Assembly (NCBI RefSeq): GCF_035918155.1
Contig: NZ_CP109328.1
Location: 372,001-436,000, forward strand
Length of the DNA: 64,000 nucleotides
From: Streptomyces sp. NBC_01591
Lineage (GTDB): Bacteria > Actinomycetota > Actinomycetes > Streptomycetales > Streptomycetaceae
Reading direction: 5' to 3'
A program made the position numbers and the translations under genes. The notes under the pieces were generated by a model. The model saw nothing but the letters and a program-made list of their open reading frames with translations. It ran no database searches and was not told the origin of the DNA. Numbering within the stretch: position 1 is the first letter of the stretch; each line of letters begins with the position of its first letter. Positions 25,840 through 34,363 of this stretch are shown here, one piece after another.

Positions 25840-25937
25840 TCCGCACACTCGGTCGCGCGATGGGACCTCGATCGGCGACCGGGTGCCGCAGCTCCTCGAG
25901 ATGCCCATGTGGGCCCGCGAGACTCGAACCGGCCCGG

Positions 25938-25977
25938 CCGTCCCGTCCCGTCCCGCCCCGGGCCGGGCCGGGCCAGG
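25938..25977. repeat. GC microsatellite
   Basis: Three CGTCC-type units followed by three GGGCC units form a short low-complexity tract between convergent genes. It can fold on itself and may help termination. Confidence 0.5.
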
Positions 25978-25983
25978 GAGTGC

Positions 25984-26973
25984 CTACTCGTCTTCCCAGG
26001 CCAACGAGCTCATCCTCCAGCCGGTGGCCGTCCGTACGAACTGGGTGGTCTTGCGGCCAAATCCCTCGAACCGCTCGCCGTCGCGGATGCCGGACTTCCG
26101 GTATTCGCTGAACCGGTGCGCGATGGACCCGAAGACTTCGGTCCGTTCGGCGACCTCCCATTCGGAGAACTCGGTCAGCGTCCCATCGGTGAGCATTTTC
26201 TCCCGGGGCTCGATGAACGAGTCGAGGTCGTGGACCAGGGGTTCGTCCCCGATGTTCGCGATGATCGTCCCTTGCGGAATGAACACCTCACGGATGACGT
26301 CGAGATTCGGCCGGCCGCCGCCGGTGTTGGTGAACGCACCGAGGAATGCGTGCATCAGCCGGTCGAGCTCGGCCTTGACATCGGAAACGGACACTTCTCC
26401 GGCGGGCGCTTCTCCGACAGGCGTTTCTCCCACGGGCGACCACTCCTCGGCGAGGACCGACCAGACCTCGATGTCGCGCCGTACGCCCCGGTACTCGGTG
26501 TGCTTCCGCAGCACGCCGTCACGGGTCATCCCGAGCCGGCGCGCGACATCGATGCTGCGGGTGTTGCCCGCCGCGGCCCACCATTCGACCCGGCTCATCC
26601 CGCGCTCCGCGAAAGCCCAGTCGATCAACGCCCGGCACGCCCGGGTCACCAGCCCGCGGCCTTCCCCGGCGGCCTCCAGCCAGCAGCCGACCTCGCACAC
26701 TCCGGAGGCGCTGTCGAAACGCGTGAACATGACGCCGCCGACCAGTGTGCCGTCCAGCCAGATCCCGTAGATCCGGGCGGTGTCCACGGCCTGTTTGTCG
26801 GCGTAACGCTGGAGGACGGCCGTGGCGGAAGCGAGATCGGTGCTGAACGTCGCCCAGGGTATCCAAGGGTCCACGTAGGGCCGTGCGCGGTCGATATGGG
26901 TGAGGAACTCCTGCGCGTGCCAGGGTTCCAGAGGGCGGAGCTGAGCGGTTTCGCCGAGCGGAAGTGTGAACAC
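25984..26973 (-). CDS. GNAT acetyltransferase fused to an NTF2-like domain
   Basis: 329 aa from GTG 26973, preferred because GACGAGG lies 5 nt upstream. Residues 1-170 are a RimJ/RimL-type N-acetyltransferase: LRPLEPWHAQEFLTHID, the acetyl-CoA block CWLEAAGEGRGLVTRACRALIDWAF, and WWAAAGNTRSIDVARRLGM. A short linker with repeated VGE-P steps follows (about 178-200). The C-terminal 130 residues resemble SnoaL/DUF4440 NTF2-like folds (LMHAFLGAFTN, EVFIPQGTII, EWEVAERTEVFGSIAHRFSEY). The combination is uncommon. Divergent TetR gene at 27026. Confidence 0.75.
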   Translation of the reverse strand: MFTLPLGETAQLRPLEPWHAQEFLTHIDRARPYVDPWIPWATFSTDLASATAVLQRYADKQAVDTARIYGIWLDGTLVGGVMFTRFDSASGVCEVGCWLEAAGEGRGLVTRACRALIDWAFAERGMSRVEWWAAAGNTRSIDVARRLGMTRDGVLRKHTEYRGVRRDIEVWSVLAEEWSPVGETPVGEAPAGEVSVSDVKAELDRLMHAFLGAFTNTGGGRPNLDVIREVFIPQGTIIANIGDEPLVHDLDSFIEPREKMLTDGTLTEFSEWEVAERTEVFGSIAHRFSEYRKSGIRDGERFEGFGRKTTQFVRTATGWRMSSLAWEDE

Positions 26974-26989
26974 GGATACCTCGTCCCTG

Positions 26990-27016
26990 GGTACGTAACA
27001 AGCGTTCGGTACGTAA
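26990..27016. promoter_or_regulatory. Direct-repeat operator between the GNAT fusion and tetR
   Basis: GGTACGTAA occurs at 26990-26998 and 27008-27016, 18 bp apart, each with a TACGTA palindrome core. The 52-bp divergent interval contains little else, so these are the probable TetR-regulator sites covering both promoters. Confidence 0.5.
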
Positions 27017-27025
27017 GGTAGCAGC

Positions 27026-27625
27026 ATGCCGCCCGCACCTGGAGACCGTGAAGCCCGCCGCGACGACGTGTCCCGGGCGGTGTGGCACGTACTCGCCGAC
27101 AAGGGATTCGGTGGGCTGACCCTGCGTACCGTCGCGGCCGCGATGGGCGTCTCGACCGGGATGCTCATGCACTACTTCCCGGCCAAGCGGGCCTTGATCG
27201 AGCATGCCCTGGATCTGCTGGAGAAGCGCACCGCGGAACGTCCCCGCCGCGACCGCCCCACCGAGGGCCTCGCCACCGTGCGAGCCATGCTGCTGGACAT
27301 CCTGCCGCTGACCGCGGGCGACACCGCCCGCAACCGCATCTGGGTCAGTTCCTGGGATCTGGCCCTCGCCGACGACGGGCTGGCCGCGGACCAGGCCGAC
27401 CGCTACACCCGGATGCGCTCGGCGATCCGCCCGCACTTCGAAGCCGCGCGCGGCCTGGGCGAGCTTCCGCCGGCCACCGACCCGGAGCAACTCGCCGCCA
27501 CCGCGGTCGCGTTCACCCATGGGCTCGTCGTCCAGGCCCTCTTCGACCCCGGCCGGTTCCCCGAGGCCGTACAGATCGCCATGCTCGACGACTTCCTCGC
27601 CTCTATCGCACTGCCCCGGCCATGA
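27026..27625 (+). CDS. TetR-family transcriptional regulator
   Basis: 199 aa, ATG 27026. The N-terminal HTH is GFGGLTLRTVAAAMGVSTGMLMHYFPAKRALIEHAL (residues about 28-63). The C-terminal domain is helical with LPLTAGDTARNRIWVSSWDLALAD, as in BetI/TetR_C_6-type regulators. No additional domain. Likely controls the divergent GNAT-NTF2 gene and itself through the TACGTA repeats. Confidence 0.9.
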   Translation: MPPAPGDREARRDDVSRAVWHVLADKGFGGLTLRTVAAAMGVSTGMLMHYFPAKRALIEHALDLLEKRTAERPRRDRPTEGLATVRAMLLDILPLTAGDTARNRIWVSSWDLALADDGLAADQADRYTRMRSAIRPHFEAARGLGELPPATDPEQLAATAVAFTHGLVVQALFDPGRFPEAVQIAMLDDFLASIALPRP

Positions 27626-27653
27626 AGGGTACGTACGCGAATCTTCACCGCGC

Positions 27654-28313
27654 TCATGGCGCGAACGGTCCGTCCAGGGCGGCCCATTGGAGCAGCATGA
27701 TCGTCTTGGCGTCGGCGATCGTGCCGTTGCGGATCCGGTCGAGTGCCTCGGTGAAGGGCAGCTCCACGGTGGTGATGTCTTCGCCTTCGGCGGCGATCCC
27801 GCCGCCGGTGCCGGCGGGGATGTCGGCCGTGTCGTAGGGGGCAGCGAAGAAGTGCAGGCGCTCGGTGACCGAGCCGGGGCTCATATAGACGTCGAAGACG
27901 TGCTCGACGGTGCCGACAGCGTGTCCGGTCTCTTCGGCGGCCTCCCGGCGGATCGCTTCTTCCGGGCTGTCGCCGTCCAGCAGCCCGGCAGCGGTTTCGA
28001 GCAGCATCCCGTCGGGATGTTCGTTGACATAGGCGGGGAGGCGGAACTGACGGGTCAGCAGCACGGTGCGCCGGTCGGTGTTGTGGAGCAGGATGGTTGC
28101 CCCGTCACCACGGTCGTAGGTCTCGCGCTGCTCGCGGCTCCAGTGCCCGTCACCGTGCTGGTAGTCGAAGGTGGTCTTCCGCAGGACGTACCAGTCGCTG
28201 GAGAGCAGCTCCACCTCGCGGATCCGCACGTGCGGGTTGCCGGTGAGGTCGCGGCCGTGCTGGTCCAGGCCGGTGCGACCGCGCCGGTCGGGGGTGTCGA
28301 CGCCGGCGGTCAT
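27654..28313 (-). CDS. NUDIX hydrolase (ADP-ribose/GDP-mannose pyrophosphatase-like)
   Basis: 219 aa from ATG 28313. The Nudix box is [22 protein letters not shown] near residues 115-136. The flanking pattern ([45 protein letters not shown]) is close to NudK-type enzymes that split nucleoside-diphosphate sugars. It overlaps the DUF4406 gene by 4 nt, so the two are translated together. Confidence 0.88.
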   Translation of the reverse strand: MTAGVDTPDRRGRTGLDQHGRDLTGNPHVRIREVELLSSDWYVLRKTTFDYQHGDGHWSREQRETYDRGDGATILLHNTDRRTVLLTRQFRLPAYVNEHPDGMLLETAAGLLDGDSPEEAIRREAAEETGHAVGTVEHVFDVYMSPGSVTERLHFFAAPYDTADIPAGTGGGIAAEGEDITTVELPFTEALDRIRNGTIADAKTIMLLQWAALDGPFAP

Positions 28314-28687
28314 CGGGCGTCGGGAACGGCGGCGAGGCCGGTGTAGACGTCCTTGCCCTGCGCAAGGGCCTGGGCGACCATCCGGTCCGCCCCCTCGGAG
28401 GGGCCGCCGATCCGCAGGACCGCGTCACAGCGGGAGAGCAGCCGCTCGGCGACGGGGTGGAAGATCTCCTGGAAGAGCGCGTCGTGAGGGCCGGTGCTGC
28501 CGGCTGTCTCCAGGAGCGGCAGGGCGAGGGCTTCGCCGGTGACGGGCAGGTGCCCGGCGCGGAACAGGACGAGAGCGGCTTCGTTCATAGCCCGCACGTT
28601 GGCTTCGAGTTTGCGGGGGTCGTCGTCGGTGCCTGAACGGTAGGGGCCCGCGACGAGAATCATCAGTGCGCGTGGAACGTCGGTCAT
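28310..28687 (-). CDS. DUF4406 (nucleoside 2-deoxyribosyltransferase-like) protein
   Basis: 125 aa from ATG 28687, behind GGAGTGATG. It begins with [11 protein letters not shown] and has [18 protein letters not shown], followed by [31 protein letters not shown]. This is the DUF4406 / deoxyribosyltransferase-like Rossmann fold. The GPY and GPS-GAD loops would bind a nucleotide. Adjacent Nudix and DeoR genes suggest a role in nucleotide or nucleotide-sugar turnover. Activity not assignable. Confidence 0.75.
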   Translation of the reverse strand: MTDVPRALMILVAGPYRSGTDDDPRKLEANVRAMNEAALVLFRAGHLPVTGEALALPLLETAGSTGPHDALFQEIFHPVAERLLSRCDAVLRIGGPSEGADRMVAQALAQGKDVYTGLAAVPDAR

Positions 28688-28718
28688 GGGCGTTCATCAC
28701 TCCTTGGGGACGGTGGAT

Positions 28719-29504
28719 TCAGACCAGGAGGCTGTCGACGCCTGCGTCCCGCAGGGCCTCCAGGGTCTCCGGGCCACTGGGGTGGGTGGCGGCGTCCTCG
28801 GCCGCCTTGTCGGTGACGAAGCGGTGCACCGCGTCGAGGGGTGCGACCCGGCTGAACGCGCGCACTCCCAGCTTGGTCGCGTCCGCCACCGCGATCGTGC
28901 GGGTGGCCCGGGTGAGTCCGACCTGCTTGACGGCCGCGTCGTCCAGTGAGAACTCCGACCAGCCGTGTTCGGCGTGCACACCGCCGATGGACATCACGAA
29001 GCAGTCGAAGGCCAGGGACTCCAGGGTGCGCAGCGCCAGCGGTCCGACGAGGGAGCGTTCGGCGGGACGGGAGCGGCCCCCCACGACCAGCAGGTCGATG
29101 CCGGGCCGGTCGGCCAGGCTCAGTGCCGCCTGCAGGCTGAGCACAGCGACCGTCAGCGGGGCCCGGGCGGCCAGGTGCTCGGCGACGTGCACGGTCGTGG
29201 TCCCCGCGTCGAGCAGCACCCGCGATCCCGGCTCCACGAGCGCGGCCACGGCCGCACCCAGGCGGTCCTTGGTGGCCGCCTGCCACGGCTCCCGCGCGGA
29301 GAATCCCGCGTCCTCCTCACGCGGACGGGTGGCGACAGCACCACCATGCACCCTTCGCACCAGGCCCTGACGCTCCAGCGTGTCAAGGTCCCTGCGCACA
29401 GTCATCTCCGAGACGCCCAGGCGATGGGAGAGCTCCGACACGGAAACCCGGTCGGAGCCCTGCACCAATCGCAGGGTCAGGTCCAAACGATTGGCGACAC
29501 CCAT
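28719..29504 (-). CDS. DeoR-family transcriptional regulator
   Basis: 261 aa from ATG 29504. N-terminal HTH VSVSELSHRLGVSEMTVRRDLDTLERQGLVRRVHGGAV (residues about 20-57) and a sugar-phosphate sensor domain with LLDAGTTTVHVAEHL and SIGGVHAEHGWSEFSLDDAAVKQ. DeoR repressors normally sense a phosphorylated sugar. It leads the operon with DUF4406 and the Nudix gene (31-nt gap), and a palindrome GAATG-AA-CATTC (29532-29543) upstream of its start is a candidate operator. Confidence 0.9.
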   Translation of the reverse strand: MGVANRLDLTLRLVQGSDRVSVSELSHRLGVSEMTVRRDLDTLERQGLVRRVHGGAVATRPREEDAGFSAREPWQAATKDRLGAAVAALVEPGSRVLLDAGTTTVHVAEHLAARAPLTVAVLSLQAALSLADRPGIDLLVVGGRSRPAERSLVGPLALRTLESLAFDCFVMSIGGVHAEHGWSEFSLDDAAVKQVGLTRATRTIAVADATKLGVRAFSRVAPLDAVHRFVTDKAAEDAATHPSGPETLEALRDAGVDSLLV

Positions 29505-29720
29505 GCCTCAATTTCTACCATGTGTAGGTTTGAATGAACATTCTTGTGTGAGAAATGTTGATCGCGGGACGGCTTCGCTCACAGCCCCCCGCTGCCTCGG
29601 GGCGGGAGACCTGCACCAAACCCGCCATGGGCGAACGGCTCCGCGTGTTCCAGGCTGTTCGGGGGAACGACCTGTGTCGTGCGGGGAGGTGCGGGAAGCG
29701 CGGCTCCTACGGTCGCCGGT

Positions 29721-31133
29721 ATGACTCACGTATCGCAGGAGGCATCCCGGTTGAGCCGGCGCACCGCGCTCACCGGGATCGTCGGTGGGGCCGGGGTCGC
29801 GCTCGCTGCCGGTTGCACGCCCGTGAACAGAGCCTCCTCCGCGCAAGGGCCCTCGCCCAGGCCCACGGCGTCGGCCACCGGCTCGTCGGCGGGTGCCGCG
29901 CCCGGGGTGATGACGCTCTTCCACGACCCGGCGTTCAACTTCAATGGCCTGTGGGCCCTCGGCGGGGCAGGGTTCGGCGGCAGCGAGGTGGGCGAGGTGC
30001 TCACCGCCGTGAACGCGATCAACAAGGCCGGCCTCACCGCGCAGACGTACGTCGAGACCTTCAAGAAGCTCGGCGACCAGCTGATGAGGGCGCCCGAAGG
30101 CAGCGAGCCCGACCGGCAGACCAGGCGCTTTCGCGCGTTGCGGGCCGCGCAGTACTACGCCCAGGCGCTGTTCTTCGTCCTCGGCTCCGACGCCCCCGCC
30201 GACGAGGAGCAGCTGTACAAGGCCGGGCGCGGCGCCTGGGACACGTTCTGTGAGCTGAGCGACCCGGTGCCGGTGACGTCGGACGTCCCGTACGGGAGGA
30301 CCCCGCTGCCGGTGTGGTTCTTCCGCCCCGACGACTCCGGCAAGCAGCGGCCCACCGTGATCCTCACGAACGGCAGCGACGGGCAGAACGTCGACATGTG
30401 GGCCTACGGCGTCTCGGCCGCCCTGGAGCGTGACTGGAACGCCCTCGTGTACGACGGGCCGGGCCAGGGGCAGTTGCTCTTCGTGAACCGCGTGGTCTTC
30501 ACGCCGCGTTGGGAAACGGTGGTCACGGCGCTCGTCGACTGGCTGGTCGCCCGTTCCGACGTGGACGCCGACCGGATCGCCCTGACCGGGCTGAGCATGG
30601 CGGGCAACCTGGCTCCCCGCGCCGCGGCCTTCGAGAAGCGGATCGCCGCGCTGGTGGCGATGCCCGGATGCCTGGAACCCTGGCTGGGCTTCCCGCCGGA
30701 GATCCGGAAGATCCTCACCCCGAGCAGGACGGAGACCAACGACATCTGGAACAAGGAAGTCGTCCCCGAGCTGCCCGCGGCCGATGCCGCGACGATGAAG
30801 AAGCGCTTCGAACCCTTCTCCGTCCCGGCGATGCTCGCCGCCCGCGAGGGCAAGGTCTTCACCGACTTCTACACCCCCGCCAAACGCATCGAGTCACTGA
30901 CGCTCACGAGCGTCGTGGACCGCATCACGATGCCCACCCTGGTCCTCGACTACGAGTACGAGCAGTTCTATCCCGGACAGCCGCGCCGGATGTTCGACAG
31001 GCTGACGTCCCCCAAGGACTACGTGAAACTCACCGCGGCCACCGGAGCGCAGTTGCACTGCTCCCCGATGGCCCCGCAGCAGCACTGCGATGTCGTCTTC
31101 GACTGGTTGCAGGAGAAGTTGCCGGGGCGCTGA
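29721..31133 (+). CDS. Tat lipoprotein alpha/beta hydrolase
   Basis: 470 aa from ATG 29721 (MTHVSQEAS). The N-terminus SRRTALTGIVGGAGVALAAGC has twin arginines and a lipobox (LAAGC), so the enzyme is probably exported folded and lipid-anchored. The hydrolase domain has the oxyanion region PTVILTNGSDGQ, a nucleophile elbow GLSMAGN near residue 292, a late acidic block LDYEYEQFYPG, and a final His region AQLHCSPM or QQHCDVV. It resembles FrsA/dipeptidyl-peptidase-like hydrolases. Substrate unknown. Confidence 0.8.
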   Translation: MTHVSQEASRLSRRTALTGIVGGAGVALAAGCTPVNRASSAQGPSPRPTASATGSSAGAAPGVMTLFHDPAFNFNGLWALGGAGFGGSEVGEVLTAVNAINKAGLTAQTYVETFKKLGDQLMRAPEGSEPDRQTRRFRALRAAQYYAQALFFVLGSDAPADEEQLYKAGRGAWDTFCELSDPVPVTSDVPYGRTPLPVWFFRPDDSGKQRPTVILTNGSDGQNVDMWAYGVSAALERDWNALVYDGPGQGQLLFVNRVVFTPRWETVVTALVDWLVARSDVDADRIALTGLSMAGNLAPRAAAFEKRIAALVAMPGCLEPWLGFPPEIRKILTPSRTETNDIWNKEVVPELPAADAATMKKRFEPFSVPAMLAAREGKVFTDFYTPAKRIESLTLTSVVDRITMPTLVLDYEYEQFYPGQPRRMFDRLTSPKDYVKLTAATGAQLHCSPMAPQQHCDVVFDWLQEKLPGR

Positions 31134-31137
31134 CAGC

Positions 31138-31177
31138 AGCGGGTGTGTCCGGGCCCGCGGGCCCGGACACACCCGCT
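31138..31177. terminator. Bidirectional terminator (40-bp perfect palindrome)
   Basis: Every base pairs across the centre at 31157/31158, giving a 20-bp arm on each side. It lies 4 nt after the hydrolase stop and 7 nt before the convergent L,D-transpeptidase stop, so it can terminate both transcripts. Confidence 0.85.
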
Positions 31178-31184
31178 CCCGATG

Positions 31185-31787
31185 TCAGACGACGACGAGA
31201 CGGTTGGGGGCCGCGCCCCGGCCGAGGTTGCGGAAGAGCTTCTTGATGTCCTCCGGGGCGAGCTTGATACAGCCCGCGGACTTGTAGTCGCCCACACCGT
31301 CCCAGCGCCGGCTCTCGGTGCTGCCCTGCCCTCCGGTACGGGTCATCTCGCTGTGGATGAAGAGTTCCGTACGTGTGGTCCGGCCGTTCTTGCACGTCTT
31401 GTTGCTCAGAGGGATGGCGTAGCCCTTGATGAAGTTGCCGTTGTAGCGGGTCTGACGGGCGCCGACGGTGTACGTGCCGACGGGCAGCCATCCCTTGGCC
31501 GAGGCGCATTCGTCACGCCCCTTGGCGTGGTTGCGGCCGAGTCCGGAGCCGGCGCGGAAGACGGCCTGCGTCTTGTTGTCGCGTACCACCAGCAGACGCG
31601 AGTTCTGAGGGTCAGCGGTGTTCCGTACGAACTTCAAGGTGGTGACGGCGGCGGCAACAGCCGGCCGGCCGCCGGCCGCGGGGGCGGCCTGACCGCTCGG
31701 GGCGGTGGCGGCGGCAACGGTCATCAGGGCCATGGCACTCAGACCGATGGCGGCGGCACGGACACGCAGGGGAGAGGTTGCGGACAT
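31185..31787 (-). CDS. Secreted L,D-transpeptidase (YkuD-like)
   Basis: 200 aa from ATG 31787. A Sec signal peptide covers about the first 35 residues (RVRAAAIGLSAMALMTVAAATAPSGQA). The catalytic motif is split as ELFIHSEM (His) and GDYKSAGCIKL (Cys), the HxxM...GC pattern of YkuD/ErfK domains. No LysM or Ig domain, so it is a short form. Probably cross-links peptidoglycan or attaches proteins to it outside the cell. Confidence 0.85.
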   Translation of the reverse strand: MSATSPLRVRAAAIGLSAMALMTVAAATAPSGQAAPAAGGRPAVAAAVTTLKFVRNTADPQNSRLLVVRDNKTQAVFRAGSGLGRNHAKGRDECASAKGWLPVGTYTVGARQTRYNGNFIKGYAIPLSNKTCKNGRTTRTELFIHSEMTRTGGQGSTESRRWDGVGDYKSAGCIKLAPEDIKKLFRNLGRGAAPNRLVVV

Positions 31788-32024
31788 GGGTGATTACTCC
31801 TTCGAGGGGGATGGAGCGGCAAGCCCCGGAGGTCCGGGGTGCCGTGGACCAACCATGGGCCCTCGGGGAGGCGGTACGGAACGCCCGGCGGCGATGCGCC
31901 GATGGGCGGTCATGTATGCCCACATGCGCGCCCCATGCACCGCTCCGGCCTGCGCTTATGCACGCCGGATGAAGTCCGGTCGCCGGAACGGCCCGGTTCC
32001 GCGCACGAGCGCTCGGACGGGCTC

Positions 32025-32417
32025 TCAGCCGACCCGTACTTCGGTGTTCTGGCCGACGTGCAGCAGCCAGGTCCCGTCACCCTGCTTCGTCATGACGTAC
32101 AGCGGGGTGCCCTCCGAGTCGCCCTCTGCCGAGCGGTAGAGCTGCCGGACCTTGACGGCCGCCACATCGGGCCGCAGGAACTCCGTGTGCACTGCCTCGT
32201 ACGTCACCTCGCCGTCCCAGTTCGAATTGGGAAGGATGACGCGGGTGAACTCGGCGATCGCGTCGAGGCCGATGAGGACCTTGCCATGGGCGGTCGTCCA
32301 GACGGCATCGGGATGGAAGAGCGCGAGGAACCCCTCGACGTCCTTGGCCCGCTGAGCGTGTTCGACGGTGGCCACGATGTGTTCGATGGCTTTGATGTCT
32401 GCGGTTTCGGTGTTCAT
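32025..32417 (-). CDS. SgcJ/EcaC-type NTF2-like protein
   Basis: 130 aa from ATG 32417. Pattern IKAIEHIVATVEHAQRAKDVEGFLALFHPDAVWTTAHGKVLIGLDAIAEF and a closing GTWLLHVGQNTEV is the SgcJ/EcaC subgroup of NTF2-like proteins, annotated as oxidoreductases though the reaction is usually unproven. The promoter has a MerR/SoxR-type box and the transcript appears leaderless, so it is probably an inducible stress or drug-response gene. Confidence 0.8.
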   Translation of the reverse strand: MNTETADIKAIEHIVATVEHAQRAKDVEGFLALFHPDAVWTTAHGKVLIGLDAIAEFTRVILPNSNWDGEVTYEAVHTEFLRPDVAAVKVRQLYRSAEGDSEGTPLYVMTKQGDGTWLLHVGQNTEVRVG

Positions 32418-32424
32418 GGGGAGC

Positions 32425-32455
32425 ACTCTGATACCTCAAGTTCAGTTGAGGTCAA
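32425..32455 (-). promoter_or_regulatory. MerR/SoxR-type promoter of the SgcJ-like gene
   Basis: Read on the minus strand, TTGACC (-35, complement of 32450-32455) is followed by the palindrome CCTCAA-CTGAAC-TTGAGG (32434-32451). Counting the 19-bp MerR spacing places the -10 at CAGAGT (25-30), 8 nt before the ATG. The box is close to the SoxR-family CCTCAAG...CTTGAGG form. No merR/soxR gene lies beside it. Confidence 0.6.
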
Positions 32456-32520
32456 GTGCTGTGGTCGCCGAGCGGGATTCGCGAAGTGCGATTCACGGAG
32501 CCGCGCCTACCCTGATCGTT

Positions 32521-32931
32521 ATGGACATCTCCATTCACACGAGCTTCCTCCCGCACGACGACCCGGACGCGTCCCTGGTCTTCTACCGTGACGTCCTCGG
32601 CTTCGAGGTACGCAGCGACGTCGGACAGGGCAAGATGCGCTGGATCACGGTCGGTCCCGTCGGACAGCCCAGTACGTCCATCCTCCTGGCACCGCCGGCC
32701 GCCGACCCCGGGATCACCGAGGACGAGCGCCGCACCATTGCCGAGATGATGGCCAAGGGCACCTACGGCTGGATCCTGCTGGCCACCCGGGACCTCGACG
32801 GGACCTTCGAGAAGGTGCAGGCCGCCGACGCCGAGGTCGTCCAGGAGCCGACCGAGCAGCCGTACGGCATCCGCGACTGCGCCTTGCGCGACCCCGCGGG
32901 CAACCTGGTCCGCATCCAGGAACTCCGCTGA
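32521..32931 (+). CDS. VOC-family (glyoxalase-like) protein
   Basis: 136 aa from ATG 32521. One VOC module pair: IHTSFLPHDDPDASLVFYRDVLGFEVRSDVGQGKMRWITVG and TYGWILLATRDLDGTFEKVQAADAEVVQEPTEQPYGIRDCALRDPAGNLVRIQEL. Metal ligands typical of the fold (His near the start, Glu at the end) are present. Could be a resistance protein or an isomerase/dioxygenase. A -10-like TACCCT 7 nt before the ATG suggests a leaderless transcript. Confidence 0.85.
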   Translation: MDISIHTSFLPHDDPDASLVFYRDVLGFEVRSDVGQGKMRWITVGPVGQPSTSILLAPPAADPGITEDERRTIAEMMAKGTYGWILLATRDLDGTFEKVQAADAEVVQEPTEQPYGIRDCALRDPAGNLVRIQELR

Positions 32932-33010
32932 GCCATCCTGCGGCAGCCCGGACCGAACCGATCAGGAATCGAGAAGCACCGGTCGCCGGGCCGTAACTAG
33001 CGTGAGGGAC

Positions 33011-33637
33011 ATGGCAACCATCGAAACCGTGACCCTTGAGGTGGCCGACCCCACGGCCGCCAACCGCTTCTACACCACCGCCTTCGGTCTGGACACCCAG
33101 ATCCGCCTGCGGGCCTCGGAGGTACCCACAACCGGCTTCCGCGGGTTCACGCTCTCGCTCACGGTGTCCCAGCCGGCCAACGTGGACAGCCTCATCGACG
33201 CCGCACTCGACGCGGGCGCCACGCCGCTGAAGCCTGCCGCGAAGTCGCTCTGGGGCTACGGCGGCGTCGTGCAGGCCCCGGACGGGACGATCTGGAAGGT
33301 CGCGACCTCGGCGAAGAAGGACACCGGCCCCGCCACCCGGCAGATCGACGAGATCGTGCTCCTGCTGGGCGTCGCGGACGTGGTCGCGAGCAAGCGGTTC
33401 TACGTCGACCAGGGCCTTGTCGTGGCGAAGAGCTTCAGCCGCATGTACGTCGAGTTCGCTGCCGGGGCGAGTCCCGTCAAGCCGGCGCTGTACAGGCGCC
33501 GTGCCCTGGCCAAGGACGTCGGCGTCTCTCCCGACGGCACCGGATCGCACGGCCTCCTGATCGGCAGCGATGCCGGCCCCTTCACCGACCCGGACGGGTT
33601 CGCATGGGAGGCCGCAGCGACGGCGACCACGCCTTGA
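33011..33637 (+). CDS. Two-module VOC-family protein
   Basis: 208 aa from ATG 33011. The N-terminal module ETVTLEVADPTAANRFYTTAFGLD and the second module DEIVLLLGVADVVASKRFYVDQGL are both VOC repeats, so one chain supplies the whole pseudo-dimer. It ends GPFTDPDGFAWEAA. Enzymatic role not evident; probably glyoxalase- or dioxygenase-like. Confidence 0.8.
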   Translation: MATIETVTLEVADPTAANRFYTTAFGLDTQIRLRASEVPTTGFRGFTLSLTVSQPANVDSLIDAALDAGATPLKPAAKSLWGYGGVVQAPDGTIWKVATSAKKDTGPATRQIDEIVLLLGVADVVASKRFYVDQGLVVAKSFSRMYVEFAAGASPVKPALYRRRALAKDVGVSPDGTGSHGLLIGSDAGPFTDPDGFAWEAAATATTP

Positions 33638-33761
33638 TGCGCCACTGCTGCCCGTCAGTCCTCCCCGACCTGCCCGCCGGGGAGCCGGTAGGCTCCGGGC
33701 CACCGCACCGCGATCCCCTTCCTCTAGGGGAGGGGCTCGCCACGAAGCAACTGGAGGAAGC

Positions 33762-34217
33762 ATGACGGGCGCGCCGCCGCGTGGACTTGAGGAAAGGCTG
33801 CGGGACACTCGCGCGAGGCTGGAGAGCGACGTCGATCTCTGGATCGCGACATCGGGCTCCCCGGGCGGCCCCTACCTCATCCCGCTCTCGTACCTCTGGG
33901 ACGGGACCGCGTTCCTCATCTCGACGCCACGCGCCTCGATCACCGGCCGCAACCTCCTCGCGGACGGCCGGGCGCGACTCAGCCTCGGGCCCACCCGCGA
34001 CGTCGTCATCGTCGACGGCACCGCCGAACCGGTGGACGTCGCCGGCCTCGGCCCGGAGGCGGGCGACGCGTTCGCCGCCAGGACCGGGTTCGACCCGCGC
34101 GAGCTCGACCAGCCCTACCAGTACTTCCTGATCCGGCCGCGGCGCATCCATGCCTGGCGGGAGGCGAACGAACTGCAGGGGCGCGACCTCATGCGCGACG
34201 GCCACTGGCTCGGCTGA
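33762..34217 (+). CDS. PPOX-class F420/FMN-binding split-barrel protein
   Basis: 151 aa from ATG 33762, behind GGAGGAAG. The split-barrel pattern LWIATSGSPGGPYLIPLSYLWDGTAFLISTP, TGRNLLADGRARLSLGPTRDVVIVDGTAEPV and a C-terminal FLIRPRRIHAWRE are typical of PPOX-class proteins that use FMN or F420. Likely a deazaflavin- or flavin-dependent reductase or a heme/flavin-binding protein. Confidence 0.82.
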   Translation: MTGAPPRGLEERLRDTRARLESDVDLWIATSGSPGGPYLIPLSYLWDGTAFLISTPRASITGRNLLADGRARLSLGPTRDVVIVDGTAEPVDVAGLGPEAGDAFAARTGFDPRELDQPYQYFLIRPRRIHAWREANELQGRDLMRDGHWLG

Positions 34218-34270
34218 CCGCCGCCGGCAGCGGCACGCTCGTCGAGGCATCGCAGCCACGTGCTCGCCGC

Positions 34271-34310
34271 GTGCCCGCGTGCCCGCGTGCCCGCGTGCCC
34301 GCGTGCCCGC
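34271..34310. repeat. Five tandem copies of an 8-bp unit
   Basis: GTGCCCGC repeats exactly five times without gaps, 54 nt after the preceding stop codon. Such a tract is prone to copy-number change by slippage. No coding or known regulatory role is visible. Confidence 0.9.
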
Positions 34311-34363
34311 TTCCGGGCCGGGCGCTCCGCGCGGCGTTCGCCCGCGTGGAAGGATGAGCCCCC

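Noticed and set aside
25908..25935. tRNA 3-prime end on the minus strand (GGTTCGAGTC T-loop-like text)
   Set aside because: The T-stem has a mismatch, the acceptor is too short and no cloverleaf can be completed; at most chance or a decayed attachment-site remnant.
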